From Chrysomallon squamiferum (Eukaryota > Mollusca > Gastropoda > Neomphalida > Peltospiridae), in NCBI GenBank assembly GCA_012295275.1, contig CM022665.1, positions 25,428,446 through 25,492,445 on the forward strand: a stretch of 64,000 nt of DNA, read 5' to 3'. The translations under genes and the position numbers were made by a program. Every line of letters begins with the position of its first letter. The stretch's first letter is position 1. Under the pieces are notes generated by a model that did no database searches, was not told where the DNA came from, and worked only from the letters and a program-made list of their open reading frames with translations. Below, piece by piece: positions 1 through 11,499 of this stretch.

Positions 1-350
1 ATTTTATTTATAAATAAGATCTGTCGTGAATATGCATTTCTTTTCCTTTTTATATTCATAAAAACAAGTCAGTCTTACGCTAATCATCCGCAGACAATAA
101 TTTAATCGAATGCAAAAATAGTTCAGTGGCTAATTGATGCAATAACTGCAAATAATAAAACCTTTTTTTTTTTTTTTTTTTATTGTTTATTTTTTTTTTT
201 TTTCTTAATAAATATTTCTTTTAGCAATGATAAATTTAAATATTAAGCATTAGTCCTATAAACCAGTTTGTCTTGACCAATACAGGTGTTTTTTTTTCTG
301 AAATATTGGGTGCATCCCCAAATATATCAGTAAAAGAGACTAATAATAGT
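1..350. other. 3' flank of the small minus-strand membrane-protein gene
   Basis: No coding sequence was seen beyond the stop codon at 351-353. On the minus strand, AATAAA poly(A) signals read as TTTATT on the plus strand at about 186-191 and 3-8, so the 3' UTR of the minus-strand gene probably ends here. Two long T runs lie at about 163-180 and 189-203. The overlapping plus and minus open frames here are low-complexity or out-of-frame shadows of the real last exon. Confidence 0.5.
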
Positions 351-557
351 TTATTTCTGTCCATAGGTAGCTCTAGCAACATCAGTAGGACTGACAGTAT
401 ATCCCAGTATCCAAGCTCCAGATATGGCGTAAACATTAAATCCACGTTTCAGCCATTTCCAGTTTGTATGCAACACACGCCATAATCGTTTTCGAAACTG
501 AAATAAATAAATAAATTATAAAACAAATAAGAATATCGTTTAGACGACAGCAACATA

Positions 558-595
<38 letters not shown>

Positions 596-938
596 ATTAT
601 TTCAAGTTAATTTACTGCATAGGTTAAAGTAGCTCTGATTTTTTTAATGCATTAATTTAAAATCATTTAGAGTAGTAAAATTAATATATACAGAAAATAA
701 AATACTAGATTATCGACAGAAACAGATAAACAATGTTATGTTTCTTAAAAGGAAGAACAAATGTCAGTTTAACAGTATTTATTTAACTACAAGTTATTCT
801 AAAGCAGTATTAAAAGAAAACGTGAATATACACTGTATATCATAGAAAGAAACGCGTAGCTCAAAATATTTTAACTGCAACACTGTTGTCATCGTCAACG
901 ACAAGAACAATAATAACAACACCGTAAATAATAATGGG

Positions 939-977
<39 letters not shown>

Positions 978-1219
978 TATTCTGTTATTACCTTTTTAGA
1001 TTTCCTTAGATTTTTTTTTTGTTCAGAAAAATGATCATCTGAAGTACTCTCTCTACATCGTCTGCTTTCGTTTGCGTATACACTGCTGGTGATTTTCATA
1101 TTGGTTTCACCTGATATTAAAGGTTCGTTTTCAGAACAGCAAACTATCGAGTTTATTTCATTCTGCTCGTCCAGAGTTTCTGTTTCTTGTTCTCTGCTGT
1201 ATTTGTCCAGTAATTTCAT
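351..1219 (-). CDS. Two-exon small, probably single-pass membrane protein, unrecognised (124 aa)
   Basis: I do not recognise this protein. Exon 1 is 1219-992 (76 codons) and ends at an AAAAAG|GTAATA donor. Exon 2 is 497-351, after an acceptor TTTATTTCAG, with phase 0 on both sides. An in-frame TAA lies a few codons upstream of the ATG, which supports the start. The N-terminal 70 residues are polar and acidic (REQETETLDEQNE). Next comes a strongly basic, aromatic stretch around residues 73-94 (FRKRLWRV, NWKWLKR). A hydrophobic segment of about 15-17 residues follows (FNVYAISGAWILGYTV, about 96-111), and then a short tail ending YGQK. This layout suggests a protein with an N-terminal tail and one membrane segment close to the C terminus, perhaps tail-anchored or mitochondrial (inference). 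The gene is divergent from DCAF5. The exon structure is well supported; the function is not. Confidence 0.6.
498..991. repeat. Intron of the small membrane-protein gene, with (AAT)n and a poly(A) run
   Basis: This is the 494-bp intron between the two coding exons of the minus-strand gene. It holds an uninterrupted (AAT)n microsatellite at about 558-594 and a run of about 32 A at 939-970. That run reads as a poly-T tract just inside the 5' splice site on the transcribed strand. Nothing else coding was seen. Confidence 0.7.
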
Positions 1220-3554
1220 ACTGAATGTTCCCTGTTTTTGATGACAAGTTTAGTTACATTACGACGGAAACTGTATCTAAGTATAGGAATTTTTAGCTTA
1301 TTCAACCGAGGCCTTTTTTTTTTCTTTTTTTTTTTTTTTTTTAATCTAACCACCCGTTACCTCAGTATTACATGGTAGTGTTTAAAACGAAGTTATATTA
1401 TTATTATTCGCCGCAAATAACACGTGTGCCAGCGAATCTATTAATGATATACATTTACTATTCACGTCATACCTCAACGGAGATTATTCTGCCAAAACTT
1501 GTCAGTAGGTGAAAATAACTAGTCTGCTTCGTTAATAGGTATAACTTCTACACAGGAAAACATCACGTGACAGGTTAAAATTGTCACCGAATGGGGTCAA
1601 ACATTGGTTTTTATCAGTTTAAAGTAGTACACTAAAGTTTTGTGGTGTTTAATACATATGTATTATCTACGTTGGTGTGTGTGCGTGGGTGTGTGTGTGT
1701 TTTGCTGGTATATATGTTTCACTCTGTATGTCAATCTGTGCATTTAATGTACATATAATGAATGAGCATAAAATAATGTTATAACGAGACAGAGACGAAT
1801 ACATGGATATATGTTTTTGTGCAGATATTAACTGTATTAAGGCATGCAAGAGAAAGAAAATTAAAGCTGAGTACTTTAAATAATTACATGTAATAACTGA
1901 CTTGCAAAATAATAATAATAACAACAACAATAGTAATAGAGAATGTATTAATGTTGATGACTAAATTTAAAATACATTTAACTTTGTATAATGGCATAAC
2001 TTTATTGCACTTGCACAAATTAAAAAAAAAGAAACACAATTAACGTATGTTTCATGTTCGATGCCAGCTGCTTCGTACTGGTGTCGTTTCGGTATCGGTT
2101 AAATGAAATTCGACATCAATAAACATTATGAAACAACTGTTATCGGACACAAAACGCAATTTAATGAATTCATTAAAATGAAACTGTACTGCGTCTTTAC
2201 TGCTGTGTATTGCAATAGCATCTGACCGCAAAGTCAAGGTGACTCATTTCGGAAGCGAAACAAATTGTTACATGGACCGAAATGCATTTTGTGTCTCTGT
2301 CGACGTCGGCTCTGGTGTTGATGTCGAAATGTGTTAATGGATTTAGTTAGAAGTGTTGATTTGTTGAGTATCACTATAATGTAATGAGGGCCTACGTTGT
2401 GGATTTTCTAAAAAAAAAAAAAAACGCACCAAAAAAATTAAACGCAGTGTATATGTTATATACATAACACATGCATTTGTACACGATAAATAAAATTTAA
2501 ATAAATAAAGAGGCCCCAAAAAGAAGGACGGAGGACAGAACGCTAAATTTTTACTTAAAATATAAAGTAATAAACAATGAAAAATAAAGAATAAAGCTGT
2601 ATTTAACAAATACAAATTAATACGCTTCTTAAGTAGGGATTGTTTTATGTTTATTAATCCATTTAAAATTCTTGCAATACCTGAATATAATACACTGGGG
2701 CAAATTAGGCTCCTTGATAATACAACTTAGAAAAACATGCTTAAACCTTTAATGAATGTTTGATTACATATGTTTTCTTATAGTTTGATATGATAATGAA
2801 TGAAAATGAGAGTAAACTGAAACAAATAATAACTCACTGTGAGAAGTACTTATTACTGGCGGAAACTTAAACAAACTAGCCAGTTTTTAAAATAATAATA
2901 ATAATAATAATAACTTGTTTTCCGGATTTTTCCGATTTCTGGAAGCATATAAATGGTTCATTACCTGTAGTCGTTAAAAAAAAAAAAAAAAAATATGGAT
3001 TGCCTCCAACGGCTCTCATATCATTATTAAAATATGTCAACAGAAATCGATTTTTAAAACCTAAACTTTGGTATGATAATTCAATCTTACAGCCTGTTAA
3101 TACACACGATCTTTGAAAAATAATTCAACAGAACATAAAGGAGTAAATGATTACGAATTTATATAAACGAAGTAGATGACTGAGTTAAAACAATATATAT
3201 TTGGGGTGGGTTATGGGCTTCTTTTTTCTTTCTTTTTATTATTATTATTTTTTTTTTTAAAGAAAGAAAGAAAAACAAACAACCTAGTATAGAAAATACT
3301 AATAGAACGCTAGTAACTGATAATATAATCAGTTATAAAATTTTAAATGAATACTGTATGAAATAACTAACTATATGCGACTGGTTCGAAGATTATGTAT
3401 GACAAAATGTTCAGCGTGTGATGACGGTGTCTTAGTAGAATATGCTTTCAAATGTTGGTTACAATTGATGGTATGAGCCATATATATCTTATATATATAT
3501 ACTCTAGGTTATTGGGGTTTTTTTTAATTTTTATTTATTTATTTATATTTAGTG

Positions 3555-3623
<69 letters not shown>

Positions 3624-4074
3624 TTTTTTATAGATTTGGGTCACTGAAACCAGGTTTTGATATATATAATATATGTTTAACCTCATCGCCGCATCATTTT
3701 ATATTAGTCAAAGTTACCCCGTAAAAAAAAAAAAAAAAAAAAAAATTGAAATAAAAAATAATAATAATAAAAAAAAATATTCTTACAATAATTTAGAAAA
3801 TAATATAGACATAAAAAAAAAAAAAAAAAAAAAAAAAACAAATATCAAACCAAAACTAGTTTATGTGATGTCGATTCGCTCCAGTTCGGAAAATAGCGAC
3901 AAAAGCCGACTTTTGTCGAACAAGCAGCCATTTATGTCATGTATAGTGGGTTCATGAATACGGAAGGATCAAGTTATTATGTACTTAGTCGAAGAATCGG
4001 CATAAATTGTGAATTTGTGAACTAATGACCTAACCTAAGCGTTTACTGATTTTTATAAACATTTAGTCAGAATT
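1220..4074. promoter_or_regulatory. Divergent intergenic region between the small membrane-protein gene and DCAF5
   Basis: No coding exon was supported here. Two CACGTG E-boxes (1421-1426; 1564-1569, in the context CACGTGAC) lie 200-350 bp upstream of the minus-strand start and are candidate promoter elements for it. A somewhat more CpG-containing patch lies at about 2050-2330. Microsatellites are present: GT-rich at about 1675-1700, (AAT)n at about 2890-2912, (ATT)n then (TTTA)n at 3556-3627, and A runs at 3723-3745 and 3813-3838. The reading frames covering those repeats (poly-Leu, poly-Lys) are artefacts. The DCAF5 promoter and 5' UTR most likely lie at about 3840-4074. Confidence 0.45.
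3897..3918. other. Perfect 9-bp inverted repeat upstream of DCAF5
   Basis: CGACAAAAG, a 4-base spacer CCGA, then CTTTTGTCG form a perfect palindrome arm pair about 160 bp before the DCAF5 start codon. It could be a binding site for a dimeric factor, or a hairpin if transcribed. No known motif was assigned. Confidence 0.5.
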
Positions 4075-7000
4075 ATGGCTACATCATATCTCAGAAGAAA
4101 CATATGTCAAAGAAAACAGAGTTTGTTGAATCTACTGAATGATAGAATATTAAGTTGTGAGGCCCAAGTTGGAAAAGAGTTTGTCCAGCAGCGTATTTCG
4201 TCGACCAAAACACTCTTTTCACGTGATCTGAAATCTCACTTTGGATGCATTAATGCAATAGAATTTTCTAATAATGGAGAGGAACTTATTATTTCAGGTA
4301 TACATAATGATAATGAAAAACAGTTTTAATTACGACGCCGATAGAAGCGATATTTCATTATCTGGCCAAATTGTCAAATATTTTATCAGTTTATGTTTAA
4401 CATGCTGCAAATTCGTTTACTTATTTATACCATCTGTTAAGTAACTTGTTTTATTAAGCGAGTTAACAAATACCAAAACAGTCATAATAGCAGACCTTTT
4501 ACGTATATTTAGCCAAAACTAAAAGGTGTTCACATTAATGAACGTGTACGGTCACATCAGTCATCATAAGGCACACATGGACAGACCACACAGAGATAAA
4601 GTTGAAAAGTTGACTCAGATAGTACAGGGTTCGGAATGGTCTGCGTTTTATCAAATATTTTTTATTGAAATGCATTTATCAATATTTTAATTTGATTTTG
4701 TTATTAAATTTGCACCAATTCAAAATAAGCAATTATTAATGTTGTATCTCCATATTGGCTCTTAACACATAACAAATGGATGAGGTGTGAAACAATAAAG
4801 TGTGTTAATCTTCTAATACTTACACATTCTGGATCACTAAGGCCCCTTGAACATACACCCTAAACAAATATGTGAATGTCTGAGTACGGATGTTTTCTTA
4901 TGGAAAAAAGTGCATGAAATATTATTTTGTTAATAATTATATTTAGGCAGTTACATATTTTTTTCATCATCATTTAAAATGTCAAAAAGATATATATTTT
5001 CATTTAATTTGTATTTAATTCAGAAATATTTCTTCATTATGTTTAGTTTTAAAATAATATGTATTTTTTCTTCTTTTTATATATAAATTTAGATTATGTC
5101 ACTGATTTATTTTGATTAGGAGGTGATGATCGCCGTGTCTTACTGTGGAATGTTTGCAAAGCTATGCATGATATTGGTAAACCTACTGCCATGAAGGGTG
5201 ATCACAACAGTAACATTTTCTGTCTAGCTTTTGACAACTGCAACAAGAAAATTTTCTCTGGAGGTGTGTACTTTTACTGTTGGTCTGCACTTTTAATATT
5301 TCTGTAATTTTAGGTTCCATGCATAATATTCAGTTAAAAAAAAACAGAAAAAAAAACAACTAATTCATGTAATAAACATTGTATATAATGGCCAAGAGAG
5401 ATCTATTAACTAAAGGCCTACACTCTGTTTTGATTCTTGCACTATTAATTTTTATCTTATTCACTTGTTTATTATTCACATTTATACTTTTGCAAATCTT
5501 TAATTTACCTCTATTTTTTTTTTTTTTTAAATAGACATACTGAATATTAATACATAAGCACAGACACACACATACACTATAAATTGAAAACCCAGTAAGT
5601 AATTGTTGCTTTTAATAATTTTATTTGTGAAGAATAGGAACATTGTTCTTTCAGGAAATGATGAACAAGTTATTGTGCATGATGTTCAGACGTGAGTAAT
5701 TTGTAAAACATTCTTTTACCTTTTAACTACAAACTGCAAATATGTTTATCTATATTTATCTATCTATCCATCTGTCCACATGTATAGATAGATAAAATCA
5801 AAGCAGATGCATACACACAGACACACATAAAGTAAAAAGAACAGTAGACATAATAATAAAGATAAAATATATTACATTGGTCAGCTTAATGGGAAAGCAT
5901 ATGCATTTCACATTTGAGTTATTTAATTCATTTGTTTATTGTGAATGACTAATAATAAAATAATGCTATTTAATATTATCATAATTTATAAAAATACCTG
6001 TGTAAATTATAAATGATGTATAAACATTGCATATGAAAATATTTACTTTAATGGCTGATTTTCTTACACAGTGGTGCCACCTTGGATGTTTTCCGTCATG
6101 AAGATGCTGTGTATGGTTTGTCAGCAGACCCAAACAATGACAGTGTGTTTGCCAGTGCTTGTGATGATGGACGCATTTTGATTTTTGACATTCGAGAACC
6201 ACCAAGCAGTGGTGAGATTTCTTACATTCAGTTGTAATAATACTTAATTATACCATCTTGAACAAAATTCTGTTTAAATTTGATTAAATTGTGAATGCTG
6301 AAGACCATTGTTCAAATCAAATTTATAAATATGGAGTTGTCCTTCAGTGAAGAATTGACGTAGGAGGAATTATAAAGAAAAGTATTTTCTTGTTAAATAT
6401 CAGGTCATGTTGTTTTTATTTTTAAATGGCAAATTTGAACAAAAACCAGGCATGAAAAAGATTTACTTGTAGTTTTGGTATTTCAAATTTTTACTACAAG
6501 TTTAAATCTAAGCAAGGTTATCTGGAATTAAGATATCGATTTTTGTTCCTGAATTCAGTATTTATTTATATTTTTAATGGATAGATAGTCACACTTATGG
6601 TAAACAAATGAAGCTTTAAAAAAAAAAAAAAAAAACTGTAGGAATTGCAATTATAAATTACAGTGCTATATTTATTCCTTAGATCCGTTCTGTCTGGCAA
6701 ATTATACTACTTCCATGCATGCTGTGATGTATAATCCTATGGAACCAAGGCTCCTGGCAGTTGCTAATGCCTGGGAGGGAGTTGGATTGTGGGATATACG
6801 AAAACCAAAAACGTATGTTTCAAATTGCATTTCACATTCTTTTTTGGGGGTGTTTTTTTATAAATTTTCTTATAACATCTTACATTTATATTAATAGATA
6901 TGAGATATAAAATGAATAAAATACTAAAACTACGATTTTATCTTTTAAACTTTAGTCTCTTAAATGAAAATTCAAAGAAATGAAAAAAAAAATCTTCTGA

Positions 7001-10000
7001 TTATGTTTCAGTATGTATAATTGTCGATGATGTGCTGACTCTCAACTATCAAATAATTCTTTCAACTCTAGATAAAGCATATTGTTACCACTCCTCTTAA
7101 AAATGTTCACTTTAAATAAACTTTCATTTTTCACAATATGAAAAAGAGATAAAGTATACATTAAATATTAAATAAATCACATGAACTATATACATTTACA
7201 TTCCAACTTTTGTTTCAGATGTGTGTTAAAATATGGTGGCAGATACACAAAAGACAGCTGTATGAGTGTTCGCATTAATAAACGTGGAAATCACATCATT
7301 GCACTGCGTCGACGCCAGCCACCAGTTCTCTACAACATTCACAGCACTAAAGTGGCTTGTGAATTTGACCACAGTGGCTATTACAATTCTTGTACCATGA
7401 AGAGTTGCTCATTTGCTGGGGACAATGATCAGGTGAATAACAGATAACTCCTTTTTACAATTCCCATATCCCAATTTAAACTGTCTTATCTAACATGTGG
7501 CTTATACATTAACATTGATAACAAAATTAAAACTGTTTGATATTTATCAGTAGATACCTAATAGAGGTTTATACATTTTATCCCCTAGTAATCAAAAGAT
7601 AAGCCACAAGGGTATTTACATATCATATACAAAATGTGAGAACATTGTGATCTAAAATATAAACATTGATATTAAAAACTGTACCAAAAGAGAAAAAATT
7701 GTTTAGAGTTACGTTTGTTTTTCTTTCAGTACATTTTGTCTGGATCAGATGATTTTAATCTCTACATGTGGAAAATTCCAGATGATTTAGAGAATAGTGA
7801 GTTTTTAATTAACAGACTATATTTTAAAAAACATTCCTTAAATATTGTGTTTGGAGTGCATTTCTAAACTGGGATTTTTAATACAAAAATAAATCTATAT
7901 AGCCATCTATTTATCAGTAATTAATAACATAAAAAAAATATAAAAATTTTTTCATTAAGATTAATTCTGAGAATAATTATTTAAAAAAAAAAGAATTATA
8001 TAACATTACTATATATAATAAAACAGAACATTTTTGTCCGAACATTTATGGCCGAACTTAACAAAATATTGAGATGAAAAAGCTTTTTTCTATTTTATTA
8101 GGATACTTATTATTATTATTATTAAATTAATAGCAAGACATGTAGATGAGGCTCATGCAGTTTTAAAGGGTCACAGATCAATAGTGAATCAGGTGCGCTA
8201 CAGTAATTCTGACAGTCTCATTATTTCATCAGGTGTGGAAAAAGTAATCAAGGTAATTTCTCTTCATACACAGGCAAAAGAACATGAACTTTTTAAATGA
8301 CAAAATTGTTTGTGTTTTTTTTTGTGTTTTTTTTATTTTTTATTATTATTTATTTAAATTTATTGTGTGTTTTTTTAAATCATCCATTAAAATGGAAATA
8401 ATGCTATTTTAAGTTCATTTCTGTGAAAGAAACAAAATTTTCAAATATATCTCAAGCACATGAGAAGGGTCAAAATCCTCTTTTCCTCTTGTTTCATATT
8501 TGAGTAAAATGTGTAGACCTATGTATAACATTAATTACAAAATGCTGAATCCAATTCAGTTGTTAATATAAACATTTCTTTTCATATTGCCAAGTTCTAG
8601 GAAAATGATGAAATTCATTTTAATTGTTAACAAAATCAATGATTATTTTTTTTATCCTAATAAAAAAAATCAAAAAGTTTAAATTGTGTATCTTTAATAA
8701 TTTACTTTTCAGCTATGGAGTCCATTCATTCTGCCTGCAAGCACTGCAGGCACACATAGTGAGAGACCTGTCTATACACCAGAGGAATATATTAACTTGG
8801 TGTTAAGAAGTGGTCACATCATGTCACATGACTATACTCAGAAATCTACTGAAGAGGATCCAAGGATGATGGCTTTCTTTGACAGCCTGGTCCAAGGTGA
8901 GGTGGAATATGGAAGCACAGAAGAAGATCTTTCCAGTGATGAAGAAGAGATGTTTGAGCTGATGATGCAGGCAAGATATGCCAATCGTCGACAACCTGAA
9001 AATGCTGAAGTGATTTCTAATGAAAGTGTTCTTGCTGAAAATGGTCACAGTTACAGTGTTCTTAACAATGGAAGTGTCCCACCTGACCCAGAAAGTAATG
9101 CAAACCATGTAAATCAACAAGACGATGACAGTGTACAGAGTCCTTCATCTTCTGAAGATGAAACAGAAACTGAGTTCAGCACTTTCACTCTTGCTTTTGC
9201 TAGTGTTATGGCTGCCCAGACTATTGGAGGTGTTTCTAACAGTCACGACAGAGTTTTGGACAGTCACACAGAAACAGTACTTGGAAATGAGTCTTCTCCA
9301 CAACCTGGCGTGCTGGATGGACAGTTGGCCGATACTCAGAGAAAAAGTATTGCAGAAATTATTGCACAGAACAGACAGGAAATTCAGAGAGCAAAAGAAA
9401 TTAAGAACAGATTGTTACAAAATAAGAGAAAAAATCCTTCAAAGACAAGACAGTTACTGGTAACATCTTCAAGTTCTGACTCTGATTCAGAGCAAGAAAG
9501 TCCTGATTTGAAATCATCCCAGCCCATGCCATCCAGCAAACAGGACAGTATAAAAGAAACAATGAACAGTGCAGTAAAGTGTCACTTGAAGAGACTCAGA
9601 GATCTTAGGAACAAAGCATTAGCACCTGAATGTGCTACAAGTGATCTTGACCCAAGTCCCAGTAAAAAAGAAAAAGTTGAAGAAGGTGGTTTGCCATTGG
9701 TAATTCCAAGTTGTTCTAACATGTCTAAAGAAGTCAGTGGATCAGGTGTTGGACAATACATATATGAATTGGATTTGAATCATAACACTGCATGTAGCCA
9801 GAACAGTTCAGAGAACAGCACAGTTATCCAAACATCCAACAATTTGAACAGTTGTGATTCAAATTCTTCTGTTACAAACAATGGCTATTCTTTGGCAAAC
9901 ACTGTGTTTAATGAAACACAGACTAACTCTGCATGTGGCAATGATTTGTTGACTTCTTGTGGCACAGATCCTTCTACAAGTAATGGTGATAGCCCAAAAA

Positions 10001-10155
10001 ACAGTGAATCACCCAGCAAAAATAACAAAACTAAGGGTAGTAACAATGAAAACAAACAACCAGTTTGGTCAGAGTTCAAACGTTTTAAGAACAAGGTAGA
10101 AAGAGCAAGACGTTACTATCGCAAACACACTTCAAGTGATGATGACACACAGTAA
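4075..10155 (+). CDS. DCAF5: DCAF5 (WDR22): DDB1- and CUL4-associated factor 5, complete, 838 aa
   Basis: DCAF5 is a WD40 substrate receptor of the CUL4-DDB1 ubiquitin ligase (known for the family). Nine exons keep frame through GT-AG junctions: 4075-4297, 5120-5263, 5655-5691, 6072-6211, 6683-6812, 7219-7432, 7730-7796, 8134-8252 and 8713-10155. An in-frame TAA at 4036-4038 precedes the first ATG. The WD40 propeller spans about residues 50-365. Family-typical blocks include HFGCINAIEFSNN, NSNIFCLAF, SGGNDEQVI, LRRRQPPVLYNIHS, FNLYMWKIP and LKGHRSIVNQVR. DDB1-binding WDxR-like motifs are FDIR (173-176) and WDIR (218-221). The conserved post-propeller block EDPRMMAFFDSL is present. The last 430 residues are Ser/Asn/acid-rich and disordered-looking, ending in a basic patch (RARRYYRKH) and SSDDDTQ. 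At 838 residues it is a little shorter than the human protein (about 940), in the tail. Confidence 0.95.
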
Positions 10156-11499
10156 TGGCTTTATACAGTGCGAACTGTTACGATCATTGGCTTGAAAATA
10201 TTTATCTTTTGAGACTGTAATTTTTTATAAAAGACAATCTGGAAAAATTACCTGACAGCATTTCAGAGAAATTTTAATTTAGTGATTTGATAAAAATGTA
10301 TTTAGAAATATTGTTGAAAGACAAATCTAACAACTATACTCCTTACAATACATTTTCTCCAATTTGATATTTTTCAACAATATGTTTTGTATTAAGAAAT
10401 AGTTACTATTATTTGCTTTTTGCTTTTAGAAATAAAATATAATTCAAATAATGAAGAAAACTCCACCATGATTTATGATATTCATGAAATCAGGTTCTGG
10501 CAACAATATATGTGCTCTTGATTATTTATATAATATTTTTTACAAATGTTTCTGAATAGTGATGATGAACAAATGTATTATAATGTTTACTTTTGATTAT
10601 TTTTTATTCTAATAAAAAATATTACATGTTGATGAAATAATGTATTAAACAAAACAACAAAGGAGAACCCATTTCGTGGTAAAATCATGAAAAAACCCCA
10701 TAATGAACAATAATTACTGATTTTTTCAAAAACAATTTTCATGATTTCTGAAAGCATTGAAGTATGACACTAGCAGGATGGAAATTATTGAAAGAGATGA
10801 AGTGAAGAGCAAAATGACCGATGGAAGTCATTAAAAACCTAATGTGTATCACATAGTTATAGCAATAAAATATAAAAATTTATGGGTTGTTGTTATTTTT
10901 GTGTCTTCAGTTGAGATTTAAGTGTTAAGATTAAAAAAAATGTGTATTTTTTTCTTTATTTATGTTAAAACTTTTAGTGAGCAAGACAATCTCTTGCATT
11001 TATTAGTCTGTTGCTAAATAGTAGGTCTTCTGACTTCATGTGTATTCCTATCTTCAACAAGATTATTGGAATGATTTTGAAAAAAATACAATGATCTTGA
11101 ACGCTCTTCCCAATCTGTCCATTTCTTTGCAGAAAATACTGTGACATTTTAAACAGCTTGAAAACCCCCCCACTGTAAATGATATTTAGAATGTTCAATT
11201 CATAAATTAAGATTTATTTGAATTAAACACAAAATCATGTAAATCATAAAACATTTAATCATATTGTTATTAAAGTCTCAGAAAAAGAAAAAAAAAGGAC
11301 GATATAAATCCTTATTTCTTTCTTTCTGGAAAATATATTTCAACAAACAATATGAATACCAAAATGTTTTTCTCACAAGAAAATGTTTATTCACATTCCC
11401 TTTTTTTTTTGAAGACAAACATGTTCTAAAGTCAACTGGGGATGGAAAAAAATAAAAGAAATTCCATTTAAAAATCTGTAAAAAGAAAAATAATTTTTG
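10156..11499. terminator. Convergent 3' UTRs of DCAF5 (+) and AP4M1 (-)
   Basis: The two stop codons face each other across 1.34 kb. Plus-strand AATAAA signals for DCAF5 are at 10431-10436, 10611-10616 and 10864-10869. Minus-strand signals for AP4M1 (TTTATT on the plus strand) are at about 11213-11218 and 10955-10960. The two transcripts therefore either abut or overlap by a few hundred bases, depending on which signals are used. No coding sequence was recognised. Confidence 0.55.

Noticed and set aside
3452-3957. Plus-strand frames rich in Leu/Tyr or Lys/Asn upstream of DCAF5
   Set aside because: They are translations of (ATT)n, (TTTA)n and poly(A) tracts.
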